Positions 1-9,846 of a stretch of 64,000 nucleotides of DNA are shown here, piece by piece. Position 1 is the stretch's first letter. Each line of letters begins with the position of its first letter. The position numbers and the translations under genes were made by a program. The notes under the pieces were generated by a model. That model saw only the letters and a list, made by a program, of their open reading frames with translations. It searched no databases and was not told where the DNA came from. The DNA is from Palsa-504 sp963839095 (lineage in GTDB: Bacteria > Actinomycetota > Actinomycetes > Streptosporangiales > Streptosporangiaceae): assembly GCA_963839095.1 (NCBI GenBank), contig CAWIUF010000059.1:1-64000 (forward strand), written 5' to 3'.

Positions 1-251
1 GATCTACTGGGTGGGGGGGGTTAGCGGTAGAAGGGATCGCCGTCCAGCCCCAGCGCTCGGTTGAGCGCATCGCGCAGCTTGTCAGTCCTACCGGTGCCTG
101 CGTGAACCCGGGGCTGCCGCAGCACTTCTTGCACTTGATCCCGGACCCGCACCAGCATCCTGCATTCCGCCCCGGCGGCCAGGGAAGGACCGGCGCGTCG
201 GCGCGTGTCAGCACGTTCTACGGAGTGGTGATCGGCGAACAACGTGTGTAG
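1..251. other. Left window edge, no confident gene
   Basis: An open minus-strand frame of 73 codons lies at 21-242, but its product resembles no family I recognise and it has no clear ribosome binding site. It follows directly after an HNH-endonuclease remnant on the same strand, so it is probably decayed DNA of the same origin. Confidence 0.3.
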
Positions 252-362
252 TTATAGATGACATAGGGAGGCCAGATCGCACTCGCAGGTCCGGCCGCCT
301 TCGTGGTGGGGGTCGGTGTGGTCGAGGTCGCAGCGCTCGGCGCGGCGGCCGCAGCCGGGTGG
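252..362 (-). pseudogene. HNH endonuclease remnant (13E12/DUF222 type)
   Basis: The minus strand encodes a short run with CDLDHTDPHHEGGRTCECDL and then SLCH before a TAA at 252. This is the HNH core of the actinobacterial DUF222/13E12-repeat proteins, where the family normally continues CRRHHR. The several-hundred-residue DUF222 part upstream is absent because the aldo/keto reductase gene occupies that DNA. The piece is therefore a remnant of one of these multicopy, mobile-looking genes. The motif match is clear; the mobile origin is inferred from the family. Confidence 0.6.
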
Positions 363-407
363 CACGCCGGACGAATGAAGCCGCCGGGCCGTGAAAGGCT
401 TATCTCC

Positions 408-1415
408 ATGGAATACACCCACCTGGGCCGTTCCGGCCTCTCCGTGAGCCGCCTGTGCCTCGGCACCATGAACTTCGGGCCGCTGACCACGCCTGCCGAC
501 TCCCACGTGATCATGGACCACGCGCACGAGATCGGCATCAACTTCTTCGACACCGCCAACCGCTACGGCGCCGCGATGACCCCGCCCGGGCAGGTCGGCC
601 AGCACGACGAGGCGCACGCGGGCTGGACTGAGGAGATCATCGGCGACTGGTTCGCGTCCGGCGGCGGGCGGCGCGAGCGCACCGTGCTCGCCACCAAGCT
701 GTACGGGGCGATGGGAGACTGGCCCAACGAGGGCAAGCTGTCCGCGCTGAACATCCGGCGGGCCTGCGACGAGTCGCTGCGCCGCCTGCGCACCGACTAC
801 ATCGACCTGTACCAGATGCACCACGTCGACCGGGACACCCCGTGGGACGAGATCTGGCAGGCCATGGAGGTGCTCGTCGCCCAAGGCAAGATCTTGTATG
901 CGGGCTCGTCCAACTTCGCCGGCTGGCACATCGTCCAGGCCAACGACGCGGCCGCCGCCCGCGGGTTCTTCGGCCTGGTCAGCGAGCAGTCGATCTACAA
1001 CCTGCTGGTCCGGGAGATCGAGCTCGAGGTGCTGCCCGCGGCGATCGAGTACGGCGTCGGGATCATCCCGTGGTCCCCGCTGTACGGCGGCCTGCTCGGC
1101 GGCGTCCTGAAGAAGGAGCGCGACGGGCGCCGCCGGCTGGCGGGCCGCGCCAAGGAGACCGTGGAGCAGAACCGGGACCAGATCGCGGCGTACGAGGACC
1201 TGTGCGACGAGCTCGGCGAGGAGCCGGCCAACGTGGCCTTGGCCTGGCTGCTGCACCAGGAGGGCGTCACCGGGCCGATCATCGGGCCGCGCACCCGGGA
1301 GCACCTGGACGACGCGCAGCGCGCGGTAACCCTGGGCCTCGACGACGACGTGCTGAAGCGGCTCGACGACCTGTTCCCCGGGTACCGCACCGCCCCGGAG
1401 CATTACGCCTGGTAA
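408..1415 (+). CDS. Aldo/keto reductase
   Basis: A 335-residue NAD(P)H-dependent aldo/keto reductase that reduces carbonyl groups to alcohols in the cytosol; the substrate is unknown. The family tetrad is visible as D48 and Y53 (NFFDTANRYG), K97 (ATKLYG) and H138 (YQMHHVD). The cofactor region near the C-terminus has IIGPRTREHL. ATG 408 is chosen over upstream in-frame starts because family homology begins at MEYTHLGRSGLSVS and a GAAAGG lies just upstream. The full family length is present. The gene stands alone and is followed after 10 bases by an LtrA fragment on the same strand. Confidence 0.9.
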   Translation: MEYTHLGRSGLSVSRLCLGTMNFGPLTTPADSHVIMDHAHEIGINFFDTANRYGAAMTPPGQVGQHDEAHAGWTEEIIGDWFASGGGRRERTVLATKLYGAMGDWPNEGKLSALNIRRACDESLRRLRTDYIDLYQMHHVDRDTPWDEIWQAMEVLVAQGKILYAGSSNFAGWHIVQANDAAAARGFFGLVSEQSIYNLLVREIELEVLPAAIEYGVGIIPWSPLYGGLLGGVLKKERDGRRRLAGRAKETVEQNRDQIAAYEDLCDELGEEPANVALAWLLHQEGVTGPIIGPRTREHLDDAQRAVTLGLDDDVLKRLDDLFPGYRTAPEHYAW

Positions 1416-1425
1416 AAAAGCAGGG

Positions 1426-1764
1426 ATGAGCGACCTGGCCGAGGCGGGTTCACGGGTGCCCCCGCTGCTGCGCGACCGGGACCGCTCCGGCGCGCACCGG
1501 GTCACGAACATCGAGCTGTTCTTCGACCTGGTGTACGTGTTCGCCGTCACCCAGCTGTCGCACTACCTGCTCCATCATGCGACCGTGACCGGGGCGCTGC
1601 AGGCCGGGCTGCTGCTGGCGATGGTCTGGCTGGTCTGGTCGTACACCACCTGGGTCACCAACTGGCTCGACCCGGACCTGATGGCGGTGCGGCTGCTGCC
1701 GGCCGCGCCATCCCCGCCCTGGCCCTGGGGGCCTGCGTGGCCGGCGTGGTCGTGGCCGTCGCCA
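1426..1764 (+). pseudogene. Truncated low-temperature requirement protein A (LtrA)
   Basis: The first ~95 codons match the N-terminus of LtrA-family membrane proteins, with NIELFFDLVYVFAVTQLSH and a second hydrophobic segment ending near WLDPDLMAVRLL. LtrA proteins normally have 350-400 residues and many membrane helices. Here homology stops at about 1710. Another frame then gives one hydrophobic segment (AIPALALGACVAGVVVAVAI) and a proline-rich tail that runs into the convergent regulator gene. A large internal deletion, or a deletion plus frameshift, explains this best. The remaining reading frame is unlikely to be functional. Confidence 0.6.
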
Positions 1765-2760
1765 TCACCGACCGCCTCCCGTGGATCCCGCGCCCCGCGG
1801 AGCCGCCGCGTACCGGCGCAGGAGCTGACGGGCCGTACGGATCAGGCGGTCCCGGACCGGCACCGGACTGAGCACCTCGACCTGGTCGCCGAACCCGGCC
1901 AGCCGGTGCACGGCGGCCAGCTCATGCTCGAACGACAGCGTCACCACCTGCCAGCCGTCGGCGCCGGGCGGCGGTGCCGCCGCCAGCGCGGGCCCGGCGG
2001 CCGGGCCGTAGACCTCGGGGAAGGCGGCCAGCGCGCCGGGGGAGGCGCGGAGCGTGACCTGGATCCGGGGCCTGCTGGCCTCGAACCCGGCGGACCAGCG
2101 CGCCCAGAACTCCGCCAGGCCGAATCCGGGCGGCCGCGGGAACGGCTCGGCCAGCACCACGGCGCCGCCGATGCGGCCGACCCGGAACACCCGGGGATCG
2201 CCGGCCCCGTCGCCGGCCGAGGCCACCAGGTACCAGGTACCCGCCTTGTTCACCAGGCCGAGCGGGCCGGCCGCGCGGGCGGCGTCCTCGCGGCCGTCGC
2301 CGTGCCGGTACGCCAGCCGGACCTTGCGGCCCAGCCGCAGGGCCCGGGCCAGGTCGCGCAGGCACGGGACCTCCTCCGGGCTGCCGAACCAGCGGGGCAT
2401 GTCGAGATGGACCAGCACCCCGGGAGCCGCCCCCGAGGTGACCTGGATCTGGCGGTGCGCCGCGGTCAGGGCCTGATCGAGTCCCAGGTCCCGCAGCGCC
2501 CCGGGCACCCCGAGGATGAGCAGCGCCTCGGCCTCCTCCGGGCGCAGCCCGCGCAGCGGGAAGCGGTAGCCGTCCATCAGCCGGCACCCGCCGCCGGGAC
2601 CGGATTCGGTGATCACCGGGACGCCCGCGGCGGCCAGCACCTCGAGGTCGCGGTACACGGTCCGGACCGACACCCCGAGCTCGGCGGCCAGCGCGCGCCC
2701 GGTCACGCGGCCGCGCGCCTGCAGGAGCAGGGCCAGGGACACCAGCCGGTCGGCGCGCAC
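1765..2760 (-). CDS. WYL-domain transcriptional regulator
   Basis: A 331-residue DNA-binding regulator of the DeoR-HTH plus WYL type. Residues 1-60 form a winged helix (ALAAELGVSVRTVYRDLEVL). The central part carries the WYL domain, with GTWYLVAS at its hallmark site. The C-terminal ~90 residues are a WCX-type extension. Such proteins sense small ligands and often control the adjacent gene. The divergent PPOX gene starts 64 bases away, so the shared intergenic region is the likely operator. Start 2760 puts the helix-turn-helix at the usual position. Confidence 0.88.
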   Translation of the reverse strand: MRADRLVSLALLLQARGRVTGRALAAELGVSVRTVYRDLEVLAAAGVPVITESGPGGGCRLMDGYRFPLRGLRPEEAEALLILGVPGALRDLGLDQALTAAHRQIQVTSGAAPGVLVHLDMPRWFGSPEEVPCLRDLARALRLGRKVRLAYRHGDGREDAARAAGPLGLVNKAGTWYLVASAGDGAGDPRVFRVGRIGGAVVLAEPFPRPPGFGLAEFWARWSAGFEASRPRIQVTLRASPGALAAFPEVYGPAAGPALAAAPPPGADGWQVVTLSFEHELAAVHRLAGFGDQVEVLSPVPVRDRLIRTARQLLRRYAAAPRGAGSTGGGR

Positions 2761-2824
2761 CGCACCAGGTTAGGCACAATCGCTGACATCAGGTGTCAGC
2801 GATAGCCGCGTAACGTCCGTCGGC

Positions 2825-3358
2825 ATGATCACATGGAACGAGTTCGAGCGGCAGCAGTCCGCGCTGGCCGGGACCGGGCGCAGCCATCTCTACCAGTTCG
2901 GCATCGGCCTGGCCTTCCTGGCCACTATCCGGCCGGACGGCGGCCCGCGCGTGCACCCGGTGTGCCCGGTGATCAGCCCGGCCGGGCTGCACCTGTCCGT
3001 CATCGCCGGGCCCAAGCAGGACGACCTGCGCCGGGACGGGCGCTATGCCCTGCACAGCGAGACCAGCCCGCCGCCCCGGCAGGACGACGGCTTCGCGCTC
3101 ACCGGCCGGGCCGCCGAGGTCACCGACCCGGCGGTCATGGCGGTGGTCCGGGGGCAGGTACGGGCCGAACGCGGCGGCCAGGTCTGGCCCGGGTTCGACG
3201 AGGAGGCTATTTTCGAACTCAGCCTAAAAACCTGCCTGCTTATGCTGACCCAGGACGGGGAAGCCTTCCCGGCAGGACCTACCATCTGGAAGGCAGGCCA
3301 TCCGGAAGCAGAGATACGGAACGCTGCCGGTGGCAGCCGTTCCGATAGGGTTACTTAA
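2825..3358 (+). CDS. Pyridoxamine 5'-phosphate oxidase-family protein
   Basis: A 177-residue protein of the FMN/F420-binding split-barrel (PPOX) superfamily. The pattern LAFLATIRPDGGPRVHPVCPV near residue 30 is the first strand pair of the barrel, and the middle part VIAGPKQDDLRRDGRYALH fits cofactor phosphate binding. Substrate and cofactor cannot be decided from sequence. It is divergent from the WYL regulator, which probably controls it. The last ~20 residues lack family similarity. Confidence 0.8.
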   Translation: MITWNEFERQQSALAGTGRSHLYQFGIGLAFLATIRPDGGPRVHPVCPVISPAGLHLSVIAGPKQDDLRRDGRYALHSETSPPPRQDDGFALTGRAAEVTDPAVMAVVRGQVRAERGGQVWPGFDEEAIFELSLKTCLLMLTQDGEAFPAGPTIWKAGHPEAEIRNAAGGSRSDRVT

Positions 3359-3413
3359 CCGTAGCTCAGGACTCACCGGTGTCCTGAGGCCGAACGAAGG
3401 GGTCAGCGACACG

Positions 3414-4462
3414 ATGAGCCAAGCCGCGGCGGACAGGTATGCCTGGATCGAACCGGACGTCGAAGACCTCGGCGCCGGCGTGTACCGGATCCCGCTGCCG
3501 CTGCCGCTGGACGGGCTGAAGGCCGTCAACGTCTACGCGATCACCGATCCCGGGGGAGTCGACCTCATCGACGCCGGGTTCGCGATCGTCGCGGCCCGCG
3601 AACGGCTCACCGAGGCCCTGCGCCAGCTCGGCTACGGGCTCGGCGACGTGCGCAACTTCATCGTCACCCACATCCACATCGACCACTACTCCCTCGCGGT
3701 GGAGCTGCGGCGGGAGTTCCGCACCCTGATCTCGCTCGGCGAGGACGAGCGCGCGAACCTGGTCGCGACCAGGGAGATGCTCAACGGCACCGGGGGCCAC
3801 AAGGTCTTCGGCGCGGAGAACCTGCGCCGGCTGGGGGCGGAGGAGCTGATCGGAAGCCTGTCCGCCCTGGAGCGGCAGGGGCCCATGTTCAGCGACTGGG
3901 AAGACCCCGACCGCTGGGTGGCCGACGGCGCCGACCTGGACCTGCGGACGCGGACGCTGCGGGCGGTCCACACCCCGGGTCACACCCGCGGCCACCTCGT
4001 CTACCACGACGCCGCCGCCGAGATCATGTTCGCCGGTGACCACGTGCTCCCGCACATCACGCCCTCGATCGGGTTCGAGCCGCCGGCAACCGGATGGCGC
4101 TGCGCGACTACCTCAGCTCGCTCGCCCGGACGCTGGAGCTGCCCGACGCCCGGCTGCTGCCCGCCCACGGGCCGGTCACCGCGAGCACCCACGAGCGGGT
4201 GAACGAGCTGCTCGCCCACCACGACCTGCGCCTGGCGGAGATCCGCCAGGCGGTGACGGCGGGTCACGCCACCCCGTTCGAGGTGGCCAAGGCGATCAAG
4301 TGGACCCGGCAGCAGCGCCTGTTCAGCGAACTGGACCTGTTCAGCCAGATCATGTCGGTCAACGAGACGGCCGCCCACCTGGAGGTGCTCCTGGTCCGCG
4401 GCCAGGTCAGCCGCGAGATCTCCCCGGCCGGCGCCGACCTCTACCAGGTACCCGCGAGCTAG
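3414..4462 (+). CDS. MBL-fold metallohydrolase (frameshifted)
   Basis: A metallo-beta-lactamase-fold hydrolase. The zinc ligands are visible: THIHIDHYS (HxHxDH), HTPGHTRGH and AGDHVLPH. The C-terminal helical region with LLPAHGP continues in another frame from about 4085, where a single missing base in the GAGCCGCCGGC context restores family-like sequence (GFEP, then AGNRMALRDYLSSL). Corrected length is about 349 residues, normal for the family. The start at 3414 begins MSQAAADRYAW; an AAGGGG lies 13 bases upstream. The stop overlaps the convergent fdhD stop by 4 bases. Confidence 0.75.
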
Positions 4463-5311
4463 CCGGACGCCGCGGCGGCGTCGGCTGCGGCCGCCTCGCC
4501 GGCCCCGGCGGCCTCGGTGATCACGCGGTGCTCGCCGGCGTAGACGTTCATCGTGGTGCCGCGCAGGAACCCGATCAGGGTCATGCCCGCCTCCTCCGGC
4601 CAGCGAGGCGGCCAGCGAGGACGGGGCGGACACCGCGGCCAGCACCGGCACGCCCATCATGACCGCCTTCTGCGCCAGCTCGAACGAGGCCCGCCCGCTG
4701 ACCAGCAGGATGTGCCCGGCCAGGGGCAGCAGGCCGGAGCGCAGCGCCCAGCCGGCCAGCTTGTCCACCGCGTTGTGCCGGCCCACGTCCTCGCGCAGCG
4801 CCAGCAGCGTGCCGTCCGGGGTGAACAGGCCGGCCGCGTGCAGGCCGCCGGTGTGGCTGAAGACCCGCTGGGCCTCCCGGAGCCGGTCCGGCAGCCCGGC
4901 CAGCACCGCGGGGGAGACCTGGACCTGATCGGCGGCGACGTCGAAGGCGGACCGCACCCGGATCGCCTCGATGCTGTCCTTGCCGCACACCCCGCACGCG
5001 CTGGTGGCCATGAAGTTCCTGGCCGCGGCGCGGAGCAGCGTGGCGCCCGGCGCCAGCTCCACGAAAGCCACGTTCTCGTCGCACATCCGGATCTCGCGCA
5101 CGTCGCCAAGCCCGGCCAGCAGGCCCTCGGTGAACAGGAAGCCGGCCGCCAGGTCGATGTCGTACCCCGGCGTCCGCATCGTCACGATCAGCGGCTCGCC
5201 GTCGACCTGGATCTCCAGCGGCTCCTCGACCGCGAGCAGGTCGGCCCGGTGCGCGGCGGTGCCGGCCACCGGGACCCGCAGGATCCGCCGCCGGGCCGTG
5301 GTACCGCTCAT
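4459..5311 (-). CDS. fdhD: FdhD, formate dehydrogenase sulfurtransferase (frameshifted)
   Basis: FdhD transfers sulfur to the molybdenum cofactor of formate dehydrogenases. The conserved persulfide loop is visible as SACGVCGKDSIEAI, followed by FSHTGGLHAAGLF, REDVGRHNAVDKL and SGRASFELAQKA, all family signatures. One extra base near 4600 moves the C-terminus into another frame, in which EEAGMTLIGFLRG and TTMNVYAGEHRVI complete the protein (about 284 residues). No formate dehydrogenase gene is in the window, so the partner is elsewhere. It lies 19 bases after the mannosyltransferase gene and may be co-transcribed with it. Confidence 0.85.
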
Positions 5312-5330
5312 AGCTGCGAGGCTACCCGCC

Positions 5331-6957
5331 TCACACCCAGCCGCTCCCCACCCGGTACCAGATGTGGCTCCACCAGTCCTGGTAGGAGATGATCCCGCCC
5401 GCCAGGATCGGGTAGAAGTACCAGAACATGATCAGGACGACCAGGACGTACGCGCCCACGATGCCCGCGCCGACCGACCGGCGCACCATCCCCGCCGTGG
5501 CGGGGCCGAGGATCAGGCCGAGGCAGAGCACGATGGCGAGGATGAGGAAGGGCTCGAATTCCAGGGCGTAGTAGTAGAACTTGGTGCGGGTGACGAGGGG
5601 GAACCAGGGGGCCCAGCCGGCCAGGACGGCGAGCAGGACGGCGCCGGCCCGCCAGTCGCGGTGGAGCAGCCACCAGCCCAGGCAGAACAGCAGGGCGAGC
5701 ATGGAGCCCCACCAGATCGCCGGGGTGCCGAGCGCCAGCACCTCCTGCTCCCAGGCCACCTGCCCCTTCGGGCACGGCTGGTAGTTCACCGGCCCGGTGT
5801 AGCACTGGGAGAAGAACGCGACCGGCCGGGTGACCAGCAGCCAGTCCCACGGCTGGGACTGGTAAGGGTGCGGGAGGTTCAGGCCCAGGCCGAAGCTGAT
5901 CGCCTGCTTGTGGTACTCGAACAGCGAGTACAGGGCGGAGATAACCGGGGTGTGCACGCCGTGGGTGGCCGCGTAGTCCCGGAAGTACCCGGTGCTGGTG
6001 GCGAACCAGCCGCTCCAGGTGGCGATGTAGACGGCCAGCGGGATGGCCCCGAACGTGACCGGGAGCCAGCGGGCCTCGCGCAGTCCGCCGCGGACGAAGG
6101 ACCGCAGCCCGGCGGTGCGGCGGGCGCCGATGTCCCACGCGGTGATCAGGGCGCCGAAGCCGATGAGGTACCAGGCGGCGTTCCACTTGGTGGCCACGGC
6201 CAGGCCCAGGAAGATCCCGGCCGCGATCCGCCACCGGCGGATGCCCAGGGCCGGCCCGGCCTGGCCGCCGTCGCGGCGGGCGACGCCCGCCGGCCAGGGC
6301 CGCGCGGCAGGCGTCGCGGTCGATCAGGACGCAGCCGAACGCGGCCAGCACGAAGAACATGAGGAAGATGTCCAGGATCCCGGTCCGGGACAGCACGAAC
6401 TCCAGCCCGTCGAAGGCCATCAGCAGCCCGGCCAGGCAGCCGAGCAGGGTGGAGCGGGTCAGGCGGCGGGCGATCCGGCAGATCAGCAAGATGGCCAGCG
6501 ACCCGAACAGGGCGCTGGCGAACCGCCAGCCGAACGAGTTCAGCCCGAACATCGCCTCGCCCCACGCGATGAGCAGCTTGCCCATCTCCGGCTGGACCAC
6601 GTACTCCCCGCACGCCGCCGTCCCGTTGCACGCCGCGAAGATGTTCGTGTGCCCGGCCGCGATGAGGGGGTTGGCCACGCTCGGGTCGAGCGCTTTCCAC
6701 TCGACGCCGTGCTGGATGATGCTCCAGGCGTCCTTGACGTAGTAGGTCTCGTCGAAGATCAGGGCCCGCGGCACCCGCAGCCGGCTGAACCGCAGGAACG
6801 TGCCGAACGCGGTCACCAGCAGCGGCCCCAGCCACCCCCACGGCCGGTCATCGGGCAGCGGGGAAACCAGCCGGGCGCGCAGCACCGCCAGCCGGCTGGA
6901 CTCGTCGGCCGAGGGCAGCATGCCGTCCCCGGTCAGGCCCGTTGTTTCCGCCGTCAC
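5331..6957 (-). CDS. pmt: Dolichyl-phosphate-mannose-protein mannosyltransferase (frameshifted)
   Basis: A GT39 membrane enzyme that transfers mannose from polyprenyl-phosphate-mannose to Ser/Thr of secreted proteins (actinobacterial Pmt, like Rv1002c). The catalytic acidic loop FDETYYVKDAW follows the first membrane segment, and many hydrophobic segments follow. Near the C-terminus WYFYPILAGG and the loop SYQDWWSHIW are typical. A single-base frame change near 6285 separates the N-terminal third (to CVLIDRDACRAAL) from the rest (ATKWNAAWYLIGFG onward). Corrected length is about 542 residues. The GTG start sits 6 bases after a TATAGT box, which implies a leaderless transcript. Confidence 0.85.
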
Positions 6958-6963
6958 CCGCGC

Positions 6964-6969
6964 ACTATA
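6964..6969 (-). promoter_or_regulatory. -10 box for leaderless pmt transcript
   Basis: On the minus strand TATAGT ends 6 bases before the GTG of the mannosyltransferase. This puts transcription initiation at or next to the start codon, and no Shine-Dalgarno sequence is present. No convincing -35 was found at standard spacing. Confidence 0.4.
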
Positions 6970-7021
6970 ACAGCGGGCGAAGGCCGTTTACCCTGCGCAA
7001 AGCCCCGCCGAAAAGCCGAAA

Positions 7022-7050
7022 GCCGGGCCCGGCGGGAGGTCGGGCCCGGC
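7022..7050 (-). terminator. Hairpin terminator after the sigma factor gene
   Basis: GCCGGGCCCG and CGGGCCCGGC form a perfect 10-bp stem with a 9-base loop, 35 bases past the sigma-factor stop. On the minus strand T-containing sequence (TTTCGGCTTTTCGG) follows. The hairpin lies between the sigma factor and mannosyltransferase genes, so it should separate their transcription. Confidence 0.65.
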
Positions 7051-7084
7051 AATTCGAACCGGGAGGCGAAACTACGACACGTGG

Positions 7085-8419
7085 TCAGCTGGCGAAGTCA
7101 AGCAGCGGCTGGGCGCGGCTCGGGTGGCGCAGCTTGGACAGCGACTGCTTCTCGAGCTGCCGGATCCGCTCGCGGGTCAGGCCGAGCGCCCGGCCGATCT
7201 CGTCCAGCGTGTGCGGGTTGCCGTCGTACAGGCCGAACCGCATGGCCATGATCGTGGCCTCGCGCGGCGTCAGCGCGTCCAGCGCCGAGCGCAGCTGCTC
7301 GGCCATCAGCTGACGGTCCACGAGCTCCGAGGCCTCGGGGGCGTCGACGTCCTCGATCAGGTCGCCGATCGAGGTCTCGCCGTCCTCGCCGATGGTGGAG
7401 TCAAGCGAAATCGGCTGACGCGACGTGCGCAGCAGCTCCTCGATCTGGTCCGGGGTCCGGTCGAGCTCGACGGCCAGTTCCTCCGGGGTGGGCTCGCGGC
7501 CCAGGCGCTGGTGCATGTCACGCTCGACCCGGCTCAGCTTGCTGAGCATCTCGAGCACGTGCACCGGCAGCCGGATGGTCCGGGCCGAGTCGGCGAACCC
7601 GCGCTGGATGGCCTGCCTGATCCACCACATCGCGTAGGTGGAGAACTTGTAGCCCTTGGTGTAGTCAAACTTCTCGACGGCGCGGATCAGCCCCAGGTTG
7701 CCTTCCTGCACCACGTCAAGCAGGGAAAGGCCCCGGTCGCTGTACTTCTTGGCCACCGACACGACCAGCCGCAGGTTGGCCTCGAGCATGTGCGCCTTGG
7801 CGCGCCGCCCGTCCTCGGCCACCAGCTCGAGCTCACGCCGGAGGTTCTCGGCAAGCCCGGCCGCGCTTTCCAGCTTGTGCTCGGCGAACAGCCCCGCCTC
7901 GATCCGCTTGGCCAGGTCCACCTCCTGCTCGGCCGTGAGCAGGCTGGTGCGCCCGATGGACTTCAGGTAGGTGTGAACCGAGTCGCCCATGGCGGGCGTC
8001 TGGTCGTCGAGGTCGACCTCGACCAGCTTGTCGGCCTCCGCCTCGAGGGTCATCACTTCGGTCTCAGCGATCTCAGCATCGGCGTCGTCGCCCGGCTCAG
8101 GACCGGAATCCGCCGCCCGCTCCGGCTCCTTGGCCGCCCGCGCCTTGGGGGTCGCGGCGGCGCGCGCCGTCGTACGGGACTTGGGGCTCCGCTTGGGCTC
8201 CGTCAGCTCGTTGGCCAGCCGCACGCCGGCCTCGCTCAGCTCACGCAGAATGGACCGTCCCTCGGCTGGCGTGAGGCCCGCCTCGTCAAAGGCCGTCCTC
8301 AGCTCCGCAAGAGACAGGTGACCCTGGCTCCGCCCGCGCTGGATGAGATCATCCACCCGGGTCGTGCTCGCCTCGTCATCCGAGCGCGTGATGCGCTCAG
8401 CGGTTGCGATCCGCGGCAT
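7085..8419 (-). CDS. hrdB: Principal RNA polymerase sigma factor (HrdB/SigA type)
   Basis: A 444-residue group 1 sigma-70. A short region 1.1-like helical domain (residues ~15-60) is followed by an Ala/Glu-rich linker, region 1.2 (DSVHTYLKSIGRTSLLTAEQ), region 2 with YKFSTYAMWWIRQAIQRGF, region 3 (RLGREPTPEEL) and region 4.2 (LGLTRERIRQLEKQSLSKLR). Region 2.4 conservation indicates recognition of a standard TANNNT -10. Start 8419 (MPRIATAER) is chosen over 8455 because GGAGGGAGG lies 6-7 bases upstream. A group 2 paralogue cannot be excluded, but the extended N-terminus favours the principal factor. Confidence 0.9.
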   Translation of the reverse strand: MPRIATAERITRSDDEASTTRVDDLIQRGRSQGHLSLAELRTAFDEAGLTPAEGRSILRELSEAGVRLANELTEPKRSPKSRTTARAAATPKARAAKEPERAADSGPEPGDDADAEIAETEVMTLEAEADKLVEVDLDDQTPAMGDSVHTYLKSIGRTSLLTAEQEVDLAKRIEAGLFAEHKLESAAGLAENLRRELELVAEDGRRAKAHMLEANLRLVVSVAKKYSDRGLSLLDVVQEGNLGLIRAVEKFDYTKGYKFSTYAMWWIRQAIQRGFADSARTIRLPVHVLEMLSKLSRVERDMHQRLGREPTPEELAVELDRTPDQIEELLRTSRQPISLDSTIGEDGETSIGDLIEDVDAPEASELVDRQLMAEQLRSALDALTPREATIMAMRFGLYDGNPHTLDEIGRALGLTRERIRQLEKQSLSKLRHPSRAQPLLDFAS

Positions 8420-8539
8420 GAGACACCTCCCTCCTTCTCGTAACAACGCGTGCATTACTTGCGTAGTTCAATTGGGCTTCCACCAAGTACCCCTCGCCGC
8501 CCCGCGCAGTCCTCAGCGGGAGACATTGTCCAGGCACTA

Positions 8540-9757
8540 TTAAGTAACGTTCTCCGCCTCAGTTTGTTCCCGCAGTAGCAGCTCTTGCCTGAGCCGTACG
8601 ATGTCGTGCTTCCCGCTGGGGAGCATAGGAACGGCATCGACCATTACGACCCTGCTCGGAGAAGCGTAACGCGGCAGGCGGTCGCGCACATGCAGACGGA
8701 GCAATTCCAGGCCCGGCGGGTTGGCCGGATCGGACGGCGCCACCACCGCTACGACCCGTTCGCCCCATTCCGCGTCGGGTTGCCCCACCACCGCGACATC
8801 CCGGACCCCCGGGCAGCTCTCCAGCGCGGCCGCCACCTCGCCGGGGACCACCTTGTGGCCGCCCGTGTTGATGACGTCGTCCGCCCGCCCGCGCACCGTC
8901 AGCCGCCCTGAGTCCTCCAGCCGGCCCAGGTCACCCGTGCGGAACCAGCCGTCCTCCGGCGCCCGGTCCGCGCCACGGTAACCAGAGAACAGCACCGGGC
9001 CGCCGATCCATATCCGCTCGTCGTCGGCGATCTTTACCCGCACGCCGTCCAGCGGCACCCCGTCGTAGACGCAGCCGCCGCAGGTCTCGGTCATGCCGTA
9101 GGTCGTCACCACCGGCACGCCCGCGGCCCGGGCGGCGGCCAGCAGGCCGGCCGGAGCGGCGGCCCCGCCCAGCAGCACCGAGGAGAACCCGGCCAATGGT
9201 GTCGATTTATCGACATCGCTTTCGAGCAGCCGCTGCAGCTGGGTGGGGACCAGCGAGACGTGCGCGCAGCCGGACGCGGCCGCCGCGGTCAGCGTCGCGG
9301 CGTCAGCGTGCTCAGCCAGCACCGGCTCGGTCCCGCTGACCAGCGAGCGCACCAGGACCTGCAGGCCGGCCACGTGGCTGACGGGCAGGCAGCACAGCCA
9401 GCGCTCGCCCGGCCGGGCGCCCGCCCGGTCCAGCGAGGCCTGCGCCGAATGACGCAGCGCGGCCGCGCTCAGCTCCACCCCCTTGGGCGCGCCGGTGGAT
9501 CCGGAGGTGCCGATGATCACCGCCGTACCTTCGGCAACGCCCGCATTTTGTCCCGAACGGGGCTGGCTCACGCCCCGCGCATCCTCCACCGAATCCGGCC
9601 CGAGCGCCTCGATGAGCCCGGCGAGCCGCGCCGCCGGCAAGCCCGCGTCAAGCGGCAGGATGGCCGGCCCGGTGCCGTCGAGCGCCGCCGCCAGCAGCTC
9701 GACCAGCCGCGGGGTCGCGCGCTCGACCAGGACCGCATGCAATGGACGCTTCGTCAC
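8540..9757 (-). CDS. menE: MenE, o-succinylbenzoate-CoA ligase
   Basis: An ANL-superfamily ligase of 405 residues that activates o-succinylbenzoate with ATP and CoA in menaquinone biosynthesis. The P-loop GTSGSTGAPKGVE, the motif YGMTETCGG, the hinge region DGWFRTGDLGRLED and the catalytic lysine region LPSGKHDIVRLR are all visible. It is short for the superfamily, which is typical of actinobacterial MenE. It is divergent from menC-menD with about 90 bases between, which supports the assignment and suggests common control. Confidence 0.9.
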   Translation of the reverse strand: MTKRPLHAVLVERATPRLVELLAAALDGTGPAILPLDAGLPAARLAGLIEALGPDSVEDARGVSQPRSGQNAGVAEGTAVIIGTSGSTGAPKGVELSAAALRHSAQASLDRAGARPGERWLCCLPVSHVAGLQVLVRSLVSGTEPVLAEHADAATLTAAAASGCAHVSLVPTQLQRLLESDVDKSTPLAGFSSVLLGGAAAPAGLLAAARAAGVPVVTTYGMTETCGGCVYDGVPLDGVRVKIADDERIWIGGPVLFSGYRGADRAPEDGWFRTGDLGRLEDSGRLTVRGRADDVINTGGHKVVPGEVAAALESCPGVRDVAVVGQPDAEWGERVVAVVAPSDPANPPGLELLRLHVRDRLPRYASPSRVVMVDAVPMLPSGKHDIVRLRQELLLREQTEAENVT

Positions 9758-9821
9758 GATCGTTAAGGTTAGAGCGGCGACTCTGGGAGGTTACGAATGA
9801 GGGAACGCCCGACCTCGAAAC

Positions 9822-9845
9822 ATCTTGTGATTTTCTTCACAAGAT
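9822..9845. promoter_or_regulatory. Inverted repeat before the menC start
   Basis: ATCTTGTGA and TCACAAGAT form a perfect 9-bp inverted repeat with a 6-base spacer, ending 1 base before the menC ATG. It could be a repressor operator in the menE/menC divergent promoter, or an RNA hairpin that hides the menC start. No ribosome binding site is seen there. Confidence 0.5.
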
Positions 9846-9846
9846 C

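Noticed and set aside
8540..9757. MenE as a general acyl-CoA synthetase
   Set aside because: The short length and the position divergent from menC-menD favour MenE.
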